Shown here piece after piece: positions 1 through 5,788 of a stretch of DNA of 5,788 nucleotides (position 1 is the first letter of the stretch; every line of letters starts with the position of its first letter). A model generated the notes under the pieces. It was not told the origin of the DNA. It saw only the letters and a list, made by a program, of their open reading frames with translations, and did no database searches. Position numbers and translations under genes: made by a program. The DNA comes from Comamonadaceae bacterium (lineage in GTDB: Bacteria > Pseudomonadota > Gammaproteobacteria > Burkholderiales > Burkholderiaceae_C): assembly GCA_024642025.1 (NCBI GenBank), contig JAHEBY010000177.1:1-5788 (forward strand), given 5' to 3'.

Positions 1-1
1 G

Positions 2-988
2 TTGTTATCGATGGTTGGCGTGGCAGAAGTGGGTGGTGACATTCGCTACGTTGGTGATTTCAAACCACTACTGGGCGGGATTGATGTCGTAGCGGCGCTA
101 ATTGGCCTGTATTGCATTCCAGTCCTGATTGACCTGGTGGCCACTCCCGTTGCGCATTTGGAAACGGGTAGCCGGGTGGCGAGCTTTCGGTTACCCGAGG
201 CTATAGCCATCCTCAAACGTTCGAAATTCAATTTGACGCGCAGCTCCATCATAGGCACCGTCGTTGGCATCCTGCCAGGGGCTGGTGGGTCTATAGCGTC
301 TTTGGTGGCGTATTCCGAGGCGAAGAGATCTTCCAAAAATAGAAGTAACTTCGGGAAGGGTGAGCCAGATGGTGTGCTGGCCACAGAATCCGCGAATAAC
401 GCCACGGTCGGCGGTGGATTCATCCCGACGCTGGTTCTCGGCATCCCTGGAACACCGCCCGACGCCATCATATTAGGTGCGCTGTTGGTGCAGGGCATAC
501 GTACCGGACCCACGTTGTTTACCCAGCAAGCTCCCATTGTCTATACCTTCATCTGGGGACTTATCCTCGCCACCCTGATCATGCTACCGGTAGGTCTATT
601 GATCGGCCGTTTCGCGTTCCGCTCCATCCTGGCCATCCCCAAGGCTGTATTGGTGCCGTCGGTAGCCCTTCTCACAGTATTGGGGAGTTTTGCCGTACAC
701 AACAACGTACACGAGGTCCAACAGATGGTTGTTCTTGGCGTCTTGGCATGGGGCGCGAGCCGAATGGGATTCAGCGCCTCGCCAATCGTGCTCGGGCTAA
801 TCCTTGGCACGATTGCAGAGCGCGGTTACGTACAGGGTCATCTGATTGGCGGCGCGAGAGGAAGCGTCCTGGCGGAATTCTTCGGTCGCCCCATTTCGCT
901 GGCGATCATATTTTTCATCGTCCTTGGCTTACTTTGGCCTTGGTGGTCGGCCCGCCAAGCACGTATCAGGGAGATGGGCGATGACTGA
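2..988 (+). CDS. Tripartite tricarboxylate transporter large permease subunit, TctA family (5' end outside window)
   Basis: This is the large integral-membrane subunit of a secondary, binding-protein-dependent carboxylate importer (TTT family). The visible 328 residues are mostly hydrophobic and carry the family's conserved stretches: PGAGGSIAS at about residues 92-100 followed by AYSEAKRSS, then ESANNATVGGGFIP at about 129-142 with LGIPGTPPDAIILGAL just after, GPTLF at 169-173 and IAERGYVQ at 271-278. Family members are about 500 residues long, so roughly 170 N-terminal residues should lie upstream of the window. The TTG at position 2 is only the first possible start in the frame and is not taken as the real one. 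The stop overlaps the start of the tctB-like gene. No TctC-type periplasmic binding protein is visible; it may lie upstream. By its neighbours the cargo is probably a C3-C6 hydroxy- or sulfo-acid. Family assignment is firm; substrate is inference. Confidence 0.92.
   Translation: MLSMVGVAEVGGDIRYVGDFKPLLGGIDVVAALIGLYCIPVLIDLVATPVAHLETGSRVASFRLPEAIAILKRSKFNLTRSSIIGTVVGILPGAGGSIASLVAYSEAKRSSKNRSNFGKGEPDGVLATESANNATVGGGFIPTLVLGIPGTPPDAIILGALLVQGIRTGPTLFTQQAPIVYTFIWGLILATLIMLPVGLLIGRFAFRSILAIPKAVLVPSVALLTVLGSFAVHNNVHEVQQMVVLGVLAWGASRMGFSASPIVLGLILGTIAERGYVQGHLIGGARGSVLAEFFGRPISLAIIFFIVLGLLWPWWSARQARIREMGDD
968..973 (+). promoter_or_regulatory. Ribosome binding site of the tctB-like gene
   Basis: AGGGAG lies 7 bases before ATG 981, inside the end of the tctA-like gene. 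It fixes the start of the small subunit at 981 rather than at an in-frame upstream start near 846, and fits translational coupling of the two membrane subunits. Confidence 0.7.
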
Positions 989-1421
989 GCACAGACCTGA
1001 TATACCCGGAGCAGCTGGCAGCGCCTTGATGGTAGCGATTGGAGCCGCTGCGATTTGGGCTGCACGCGACTACTCTGAACTGGGCGCAGTATTTCCGCGC
1101 ACGGTAGGCGCCTTGCTGGTTGCTCTCGGCATTGTCTACATAGCACTGGTGGCACTGGGCCGCTCACATCGCGTCGACGTAGCTGAAGGGTCTTTCGCCC
1201 GACGTGTGCTCGCCGCTGCGGTGATGTTGGCTTGGGCGTTTACTCTGGAACCCCTGGGCTTTTTGCCCTCGGGCGGGGCCGCTATGGCAGCGTTGCTTTT
1301 AATTGCCCACCATGATCGATGGACATTGCGGACAGCTTTGGTCTATGGTTTGGCCACTGCGACAGTATTGGGACTGCTCTACGCCCTGTTTAAATTCGCT
1401 TTACAGGTACCGTTGCCTTAA
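981..1421 (+). CDS. Tripartite tricarboxylate transporter small permease subunit, TctB family
   Basis: This 146-residue protein is the small membrane partner of the TctA-type permease. It is very hydrophobic, with probable membrane segments at about residues 12-28, 41-60, 75-110 (two passes split near residue 91) and 118-141. The motif LGAVFPRTVG at about 34-43 is the usual TctB site after the first helix, and LEPLGFLPSG at about 89-98 matches the family's conserved mid-protein turn. The start at ATG 981 is chosen because it follows a good ribosome binding site, gives the usual family length, and overlaps the tctA stop by 8 bp (ATGACTGA). A longer reading frame going back to 846 would only add an out-of-frame copy of tctA sequence. 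The order here is tctA then tctB, whereas many TTT operons run tctC-tctB-tctA. Sequence conservation in TctB is low, so the call rests on topology, motif and position. Confidence 0.88.
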   Translation: MTEHRPDIPGAAGSALMVAIGAAAIWAARDYSELGAVFPRTVGALLVALGIVYIALVALGRSHRVDVAEGSFARRVLAAAVMLAWAFTLEPLGFLPSGGAAMAALLLIAHHDRWTLRTALVYGLATATVLGLLYALFKFALQVPLP

Positions 1422-1474
1422 AGCAAGCCGCTAACCGATGCCGAACCCAGACTGACCTCCTGCTCAAACTCCCC

Positions 1475-2398
1475 ATGCAAATATTGATTTCCGAATTCAT
1501 GGACCAACGTGCCGTTGCGCAATTGCAAGCTCACCACGACGTTGTCTACGACCCTACTCTAGTTGATGACCGCCCACGTTTGCTGGCGGCGGCGCAAACC
1601 TGCGATGCTTTGATCGTGCGCAACCTCACTCAGGTTCGTGACGAACTACTCGCGGCACTCGGCCAGTGCAAGGTCATCGGGAGGCTGGGTGTTGGACTCG
1701 ACAATATTGACGTGCCCGGCTGCGACGCGAAAGGCATGATGGTGATTCCGGCCACTGGCGCCAACGCGCTGAGCGTCGCTGAGTACGTCATCACGTCCGC
1801 AATGTTGCTGTTGCGCGGCGCCTATACATCTACCGCCGACGTCGCTAGTGGAAAATGGCCCCGCAAAGCCTTGAGCACCGGGCGCGAAACAGCCGGCAAA
1901 GTGATCGGCATAGTTGGATTTGGCTCGATTGGGCGAACCACGGCGCGGTTGGCTCAAGGCTTGGGTATGCAAGCCATCGCATTTGACGCCATGCTGGACG
2001 CAGACATGCCTGTGTTTCGGGAAACTGGCGTCAAGTATGTCGGCTTGCAGGAATTGATCATGCAGGCCGACGTGGTCACACTTCACGTTCCGCTGGTCGA
2101 TGCCACGCGTGGGCTGTTCGATGCCAAGTGCATTGCGTCCATGAAGTCTCGCGCCATCCTGATCAATACCTCAAGAGGCCATATCGTCGACCTGACCGCT
2201 GTTGCAGCGTCACTTCGCAAAGGACATCTGGGCGGCGCGGCGATTGACGTGTTTGATACTGAACCCCTGGGTGCAAACGTCGAACTGCTGAACTGTCCAA
2301 ATCTGCTGCTGACGCCCCATATTTCGGGTGTCAGCGCTGAATCAAATGAGCGGGTTTCGTTTCTGATTGCCGAGAAGGTTCTGGAGGCTTTGCATTGA
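1475..2398 (+). CDS. slcC: D-2-hydroxyacid dehydrogenase, NAD-dependent; (S)-sulfolactate dehydrogenase-like
   Basis: This 307-residue cytoplasmic enzyme oxidises a 2-hydroxy acid to a 2-keto acid, or the reverse. The order is the family's: N-terminal substrate-domain part, RLGVGLDNID at 70-79, AEYVI at 102-106, the Rossmann motif GFGSIG at 148-153 with an acidic D171 at the end of the next strand (suggesting NAD rather than NADP), the catalytic Arg in NTSRG (R234), the Glu in DVFDTEP (E263) and the His in TPHISG (H282). Compared from memory, the ISEFMD start, the YDPTLVD stretch and the PATGAN motif resemble SlcC of Chromohalobacter salexigens, which makes sulfopyruvate from (S)-sulfolactate. 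The ATG at 1475 has no clear ribosome binding site, but no in-frame start lies between it and tctB 53 bp upstream. The dehydrogenase family is certain; the sulfolactate substrate is inference supported by the adjacent ComC-like gene. Related phosphoglycerate or other hydroxyacid dehydrogenases are the alternative. Confidence 0.85.
   Translation: MQILISEFMDQRAVAQLQAHHDVVYDPTLVDDRPRLLAAAQTCDALIVRNLTQVRDELLAALGQCKVIGRLGVGLDNIDVPGCDAKGMMVIPATGANALSVAEYVITSAMLLLRGAYTSTADVASGKWPRKALSTGRETAGKVIGIVGFGSIGRTTARLAQGLGMQAIAFDAMLDADMPVFRETGVKYVGLQELIMQADVVTLHVPLVDATRGLFDAKCIASMKSRAILINTSRGHIVDLTAVAASLRKGHLGGAAIDVFDTEPLGANVELLNCPNLLLTPHISGVSAESNERVSFLIAEKVLEALH
2383..2387 (+). promoter_or_regulatory. Ribosome binding site of the comC-like gene
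   Basis: GGAGG lies 10 bases before ATG 2398, within the last codons of the slcC-like gene. It supports 2398 over the in-frame TTG at 2395 and indicates coupled translation of the two dehydrogenases. Confidence 0.65.
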
Positions 2399-3411
2399 TG
2401 GCACATCTCACCCTTGCCCAAGCCCATTCACTGGTGGTGCGCGCCCTCTTGTCGGCTGGCGCAGGCGAAGCGATGGCAACTTCTGTAGCCAGGGCATTGG
2501 TGCTGGCCGAGTCTCAGGGGTTGTCCGGCCACGGCCTTAGCCGGGTCGGGCAATACTGCACGCATTTGCGCAATGGCCGCGCCGACGGCAAAGCAGTGGC
2601 AAAGGTATTGCGGCATAAAGGTGCGGCGGTTCTCGTCGATGCTGGTACCGGCTTGGCATTCCCGGCGTGCGACCTGGCAATTGACAAAGCCATCGCCGTC
2701 GCGCGAGAACTCGGCGTCTGTTTCGCCGGCGTCACCAATAGTCATCACGCGGGCGTGATGGTGGACCACCTGCGTCCGGTCGCCCAAGCCGGCATGGTCG
2801 GCCTGGCTTTCGCCAATTCGCCCGCCGCCATGCCGGCAGCGGGTGGACGTCACCCGGTGTTTGGCACCAATCCGGTTGCCGCAATCTTCGCGCGGCGCGA
2901 CGCCGACCCGCTGATGATTGATTTGTCGCTGAGCGAGGTCGCCAGAGGCAAGCTCATGGTGGCCGCCAGGGAGGGTAAGGCGATACCCACCGGCTGGGCA
3001 CTGGACGCCGACGGTGAGCCCACAACGGATCCGCAGAAAGGAATGATGGGCTCCATGCTGCCTGTCGGTGCCGCTACTAGCTTCAAGGGGGCGATGCTGG
3101 CGTTGATGGTTGAGCTGATGGTGACCGCAGTCATAGGGGCGCAATTCGGCTTTGAGGCCAGCTCTTTCTTTGTCGACGCGGGCAATCAACCCCGAATCGG
3201 CCAAGCCTTTATCGTCATCGACCCTGCAGCACTGGCTGGCCAAGACGCCTATTGCGATCGTATGGAGACTGTCATCGCAGAGATGTTGCGCGACGACGGC
3301 GTGCGTCTTGCGGGGGCACGCCGCCTCGCATTGGAGCGGAAGGCCCAGCGGGATGGTGTGACCATTGCAGACAACCTGAAAGCCCAATTGGACGTGCTGG
3401 CCACTGCCTGA
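2398..3411 (+). CDS. comC: Ldh_2-family malate/L-lactate-type dehydrogenase; (R)-sulfolactate dehydrogenase-like
   Basis: This 337-residue protein belongs to the Ldh_2 (malate/L-sulfolactate dehydrogenase, AllD/YiaK-like) family, whose NAD(P)-binding fold is unrelated to the Rossmann enzymes. Visible marks are the N-terminal GHGLSR with H45, the NSHHAG motif at 114-119 carrying the active-site histidine pair, FGTNP at 155-159, DLSLSEVARGK at 175-185, GWALDADGEPTTDP at 199-212, and FKGAMLALMVELM at 229-241. The DLSLSEVARGK and GWALDADGEPTTDP stretches resemble ComC, the (R)-sulfolactate dehydrogenase of Chromohalobacter salexigens; this is from memory and not from a search. The start at ATG 2398 shares one base with the TGA of the upstream dehydrogenase (TGATG), so the two are almost surely co-expressed. 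Together they could interconvert two enantiomers of a hydroxy acid via the keto acid. Residue 44 is Gly where many relatives have Ser. Other 2-hydroxy-acid or ureidoglycolate-type substrates cannot be excluded. Confidence 0.85.
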   Translation: MAHLTLAQAHSLVVRALLSAGAGEAMATSVARALVLAESQGLSGHGLSRVGQYCTHLRNGRADGKAVAKVLRHKGAAVLVDAGTGLAFPACDLAIDKAIAVARELGVCFAGVTNSHHAGVMVDHLRPVAQAGMVGLAFANSPAAMPAAGGRHPVFGTNPVAAIFARRDADPLMIDLSLSEVARGKLMVAAREGKAIPTGWALDADGEPTTDPQKGMMGSMLPVGAATSFKGAMLALMVELMVTAVIGAQFGFEASSFFVDAGNQPRIGQAFIVIDPAALAGQDAYCDRMETVIAEMLRDDGVRLAGARRLALERKAQRDGVTIADNLKAQLDVLATA

Positions 3412-3417
3412 TCCGGG

Positions 3418-4455
3418 TCACGTCGTGCTGCGATGAACCAGCTCTGGCTGTACTGCCGCATGGGCAGACTGTATGAAGCGACCCGCCTTCAATGCTGCCT
3501 GCATGTCGATCAGCAATTGAGCGCATTTACTTCCAATATCATAGCGCTCAACGCTTACGGTGCATAATCCTCCACCCAGTTGCCTTGAAATCGGGAAGTC
3601 TCCAAAACCCAGGATTGCTACGTCGCGGGGCAGTCTGAGCCCTTGAGCCGTCGCCTGCAGGAATGCACCGGCCGCCAGATGGTCATTGGCGAAAGCTATC
3701 CCCTTTGGAAGACCTTTATCCTGCAGCGCCTTGAATGCCAGTCTGCCCGCCTCCATAGGCTCGACAGACTGGGCCTGATGGACATTCGCCCTGGCGCCGC
3801 CAGCACGAGCCGCCGCCACAAAAGCCTGCCCACGCTCATGAGCCCTAAAGTCCTCACGCACGCCACTGTCAACATAAACAAGCTCACGGTGACCACATCG
3901 CAACAAATGCTCTGCCATCATTGCACCGACCGCTGCGTGACTGAACCCGATCTGAGCAAACTCAGCGTCTGATGGATCAAGATCCCAAATCTCCAGAACT
4001 GGCGTGCCAGCCTGCTTGGCCTGCTTCATCAGCGCGAGTGCCGCCAAGCTGTGGTCGCGCCCCGTCACTACCAGGCCGGCAGGTGACCAACCGAGGACGG
4101 CTCGAATTTGCTCCTCTTCGCGTTCCAGTGAATAGTTGGTCGAGGCCAACAAGAGTTCAAGCCCGTGGGATTGAAGGGCGTCACTCAATCCCTGCACAGT
4201 CTCGGCAAATATCGAACTTGCAATGTTCGGAATGATGGCCGCCACAATGCTGGATTTGCCCGACGCCAACATGCCAGCCTGCTTGTTCGGTGTGTAGCCA
4301 GTCTGCCTCAGTGCTGAAACAATACGCCGGGCAGTTTCGGGCGCCACCAAAGCTGGAGCGCGAAGGTAACGGGACACAGTCATCGGAGTTACACCCGCAT
4401 GCAAAGCGACGGTGGCCTGTGTTGCCCGCCCATGGCTACGCCCGCTACGGATCAC
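3418..4455 (-). CDS. LacI/GalR-family transcriptional repressor, gluconate-repressor (GntR) type
   Basis: This is a one-component, DNA-binding regulator that should respond to a sugar acid or a pathway intermediate. From GTG 4455 it has 345 residues, the usual family length. The helix-turn-helix is at about residues 11-35, with ATQATVALHAGVTPMTVSRY; Pro-Met and Arg sit at the operator-reading positions of the recognition helix. A hinge (NKQAGMLASGKS) follows, then a periplasmic-binding-protein-like effector domain beginning IVAAIIPNI. The late stretch GFGDFPISRQLGGGLCTVSVERYDIG and the ending ELVHRSTT are typical of the gluconate-repressor branch. An in-frame GTG at 4512 would add 19 residues; neither start has a strong ribosome binding site, though GCGGA lies 4 bases before 4455. 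The frame stays open to 4725, but that part is antisense to the dehydratase and is not coding. The gene converges on comC with 6 bp between stops and is divergent from the dehydratase, sharing the palindrome at 4540-4553. Confidence 0.92.
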   Translation of the reverse strand: MIRSGRSHGRATQATVALHAGVTPMTVSRYLRAPALVAPETARRIVSALRQTGYTPNKQAGMLASGKSSIVAAIIPNIASSIFAETVQGLSDALQSHGLELLLASTNYSLEREEEQIRAVLGWSPAGLVVTGRDHSLAALALMKQAKQAGTPVLEIWDLDPSDAEFAQIGFSHAAVGAMMAEHLLRCGHRELVYVDSGVREDFRAHERGQAFVAAARAGGARANVHQAQSVEPMEAGRLAFKALQDKGLPKGIAFANDHLAAGAFLQATAQGLRLPRDVAILGFGDFPISRQLGGGLCTVSVERYDIGSKCAQLLIDMQAALKAGRFIQSAHAAVQPELVHRSTT

Positions 4456-4561
4456 ACTATCCGCATGATTCGTCGGCAAAGGTGATATAGATGACTTTTT
4501 AGGGTTTATCACAATGACAAGTCGCAAATTGACGATTAATGTTAGCGCTAACAGTTCTTTT
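4456..4561. promoter_or_regulatory. Divergent intergenic regulatory region between repressor and dehydratase genes
   Basis: About 106 bp, noticeably more AT-rich than the flanking genes. It should hold both divergent promoters and the operator. On the plus strand TTGACG at 4529-4534 could be a -35 box, but no convincing -10 stands 16-18 bp downstream; TATGAT at 4561-4566 looks like a -10 but has no -35 at normal distance. On the minus strand TTGTGA (4514-4509) and TATATC (4489-4484) form a weak pair with 19 bp spacing, which would suit a repressor start at 4455. Exact promoter boxes are unsettled. Confidence 0.6.
4540..4553. promoter_or_regulatory. LacI-family operator, perfect 14-bp palindrome
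   Basis: TGTTAGCGCTAACA is a perfect inverted repeat centred between 4546 and 4547 on the central CG. That is the hallmark of LacI/GalR-family operators and is close to the E. coli GntR site TGTTACCGGTAACA. It lies 8 bp before the ATG of the dehydratase and 86 bp from the chosen repressor start, where binding could block dehydratase transcription and also autoregulate the repressor. The neighbouring gene encodes exactly the regulator type expected to bind such a site. Palindrome: seen directly. Binding by this protein: inference. Confidence 0.85.
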
Positions 4562-5788
4562 ATGATACCCGTGAAAACACCCGTCAAGTCGCTTGATGAA
4601 CTTCGCTCCCGTCGCTGGTTTGCTGACGTGGGGATGCGAGGCTTCGCCCACCGCCAGCGCATGCAGCAGCAGGGTGTACGTCGTGAAGACGTGATGGAGC
4701 GGCCGATTGTGGCGATCATCAACACCTGGAGTGACCTGTCGCCATGTCACGCGCATCTGCGCGAGCGGGCCGAGAGCGTCAAGAAAGGCGTCTTGATGGC
4801 CGGCGGCTACCCGGTCGAACTCCCGGCAATGAGTCTGGGTGAGGTCATGGTTAAACCAACCACCATGCTCTACCGCAACTTTCTCGCCATGGAGGTGGAG
4901 GAGTTGTTGCGTAGCTTGCCATGCGACGGTGTTGTTCTGCTAGCCGGTTGTGACAAGACCACGCCCGGAACCGTGATGGGGGCGATTAGCATGGATATTC
5001 CCACCCTATTCTGTCCCGCGGGACCTATGCTCAATGATCGTTATGTAAAAAGCGGCGTGAATCGTACGATTGGCGCCGGCACCCACACCCGCATATTTTG
5101 GGACGAATATCAGGCCGGAGCGCTGGGTGATGCGGAATTAATAGCACTTGAATCAAGAATGACAAGGGCTCCTGGCACTTGCAACACCATGGGGACGGCT
5201 TCCACCATGACTGCACTGGTCGAGGCCCTGGGGTTGGCACTACCCGGTTCGACCAGCATTCCGGCCATGGACTCGGCTCACTCGCGCATGGCCACTGATT
5301 GTGGCGAGCGCATCGTTGGCATGATCTGGGAAGACCTGAAACCATCACAATTGTTGACGAGGGGCTCCTTCCAAAATGCGATGGCAGTGCAGATGGCCCT
5401 GGGGGGATCAACGAACGCCGCAGTTCACATCATTGCCATGGCGCGCCGCGCCGGTGTCGATCTAAACCTGTCCGACCTGGATGCTGTTGGCAAAAAGGTT
5501 CCCGTACTGGCCAACCTGTTCCCCAGCGGCGACCGGTTGATGGAAGACTTCTACTACGCAGGCGGCCTCCCTGCGTTGATGAAGACGGTTGCGGCAGAAA
5601 TCGATGGCACTGCGCTGACGGTTACAGGCCGCTCAGTTGCTGAAAACATTTCCTCTGCGACGGTTCAGGATGACGAGGTCATCAGACCGATTGGAAACCC
5701 GGTCAGCAAGGCGGGCGCACTGGCGGTTCTTTACGGCAATATCGCACCAGATGGCGCAGTGATCAAACCCAGCGCCGCCAGCGAGCGC
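4562..5788 (+). CDS. IlvD/Edd-family sugar-acid dehydratase, L-arabinonate dehydratase-like (3' end outside window)
   Basis: This enzyme removes water from an aldonic-type acid to give a 2-keto-3-deoxy acid, using an iron-sulfur cluster and Mg2+. The 409 visible residues of the usual 570-600 show cluster cysteines C62 (SPCHAH), C130 (GCDKT) and C207 (GTCNTMG). E94, D131 and K132 fit the Mg2+ ligands, the Lys matching the carbamylated Lys of Rhizobium L-arabinonate dehydratase. GGSTNA at 281-286, the PSGDRLMEDFYYAGGLP stretch at 321-337 and APDGAVIKPSA at 396-406 are further family marks. The C-terminal catalytic Ser region lies beyond the window. Three in-frame starts compete: ATG 4514 (AGGG 9 bases before it, but the operator would be inside the gene), ATG 4562 and GTG 4571; the last two lack a ribosome binding site. 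I chose 4562 because homology begins just after it. Dihydroxy-acid dehydratase proper (ilvD) is unlikely given the sugar-acid-type motifs and the context; the exact substrate is unknown. Confidence 0.9.
   Translation, partial: MIPVKTPVKSLDELRSRRWFADVGMRGFAHRQRMQQQGVRREDVMERPIVAIINTWSDLSPCHAHLRERAESVKKGVLMAGGYPVELPAMSLGEVMVKPTTMLYRNFLAMEVEELLRSLPCDGVVLLAGCDKTTPGTVMGAISMDIPTLFCPAGPMLNDRYVKSGVNRTIGAGTHTRIFWDEYQAGALGDAELIALESRMTRAPGTCNTMGTASTMTALVEALGLALPGSTSIPAMDSAHSRMATDCGERIVGMIWEDLKPSQLLTRGSFQNAMAVQMALGGSTNAAVHIIAMARRAGVDLNLSDLDAVGKKVPVLANLFPSGDRLMEDFYYAGGLPALMKTVAAEIDGTALTVTGRSVAENISSATVQDDEVIRPIGNPVSKAGALAVLYGNIAPDGAVIKPSAASER

Noticed and set aside
46..537. 163-codon minus-strand open frame within the tctA-like gene
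   Set aside because: It lies antisense to conserved TctA motifs and its translation resembles no protein family.
846..980. Upstream extension of the tctB-like frame
   Set aside because: It is an out-of-frame reading of the conserved TctA C-terminus. ATG 981 has a ribosome binding site and gives the normal family length.
1430..1436. GCTAACC in the tctB-slcC gap as a second operator
   Set aside because: Only one half-site matches (6 of 7) and the left half matches at a single position, so it is likely chance.
2428..3387. 319-codon open frame on the minus strand, antisense to the comC-like gene
   Set aside because: The opposite strand encodes a full, motif-bearing Ldh_2 enzyme. The antisense product has no recognisable domain, low-complexity Arg/His/Gly-rich composition and no ribosome binding site, so it is a GC-driven shadow.
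3391..3424. GACGTG/CACGTC inverted repeat across the end of comC as a terminator
   Set aside because: A 6-bp stem with a 22-base loop and no T-run is not a credible intrinsic terminator.
3643..4490. Three plus-strand open frames of 66-109 codons opposite the repressor gene
   Set aside because: They are antisense to a well-supported LacI-family protein, without start signals or recognisable domains.
4513..4725. N-terminal extension of the repressor frame on the minus strand
   Set aside because: It is antisense to the dehydratase start and crosses the operator; the Arg/Ser/Cys-rich translation is unlike any LacI-family N-terminus.
5031..5643. Minus- and plus-strand open frames of 114-126 codons inside the dehydratase
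   Set aside because: The dehydratase frame runs through with conserved motifs at every part, so these are shadows.
1..5788. tRNA, rRNA, CRISPR, insertion sequence or phage elements
   Set aside because: No cloverleaf, repeated spacer array, terminal inverted repeat, transposase or integrase motif was seen; genes fill nearly the whole window.

Overview
This 5.8 kb window reads as ordinary bacterial chromosome carrying a catabolic gene cluster for an organic acid or sulfonated organic acid. By eye it is moderately GC-rich. Tripartite tricarboxylate transporters (TTT), Ldh_2/D-2-hydroxyacid dehydrogenase pairs and IlvD/Edd sugar-acid dehydratases occur together mostly in Proteobacteria. A betaproteobacterium (Burkholderiales) or a gammaproteobacterium of the Pseudomonas/Halomonas kind is my best guess; this is inference and not proven. 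No mobile element, RNA gene, CRISPR array or broken gene was seen.

Layout: (1) 2-988, plus strand: C-terminal two thirds of a TctA-type large membrane subunit, cut by the window edge. (2) 981-1421, plus: the small TctB-type membrane subunit, overlapping tctA by 8 bp. (3) 1475-2398, plus: an NAD-type D-2-hydroxyacid dehydrogenase resembling (S)-sulfolactate dehydrogenase SlcC. (4) 2398-3411, plus: an Ldh_2-family dehydrogenase resembling (R)-sulfolactate dehydrogenase ComC, whose start codon shares one base with the preceding stop. (5) 3418-4455, minus: a LacI/GalR-family repressor of the gluconate-repressor (GntR) type, converging on gene 4 with only 6 bp between stops. (6) 4540-4553: a perfect 14-bp palindrome typical of LacI-family operators. 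(7) 4562-5788, plus: the first 409 residues of an IlvD/Edd-family dehydratase like L-arabinonate dehydratase, running off the window.

How it fits together: genes 1-4 look like one transcription unit, an uptake system followed by two dehydrogenases from unrelated folds. In Chromohalobacter salexigens such a pair acts in sequence to invert the stereochemistry of sulfolactate through sulfopyruvate. The repressor and the dehydratase are divergent and share the operator. The dehydratase would turn an aldonate-type acid into a 2-keto-3-deoxy acid. The sulfolyase genes suyAB, which would prove sulfolactate use, are not in the window. The substrate is therefore open: sulfolactate, a sulfo-Entner-Doudoroff link, or an unsulfonated sugar acid or hydroxy acid. 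The most interesting point is the combination of a stereo-inverting dehydrogenase pair, a TTT importer and a sugar-acid dehydratase under one apparent regulator.
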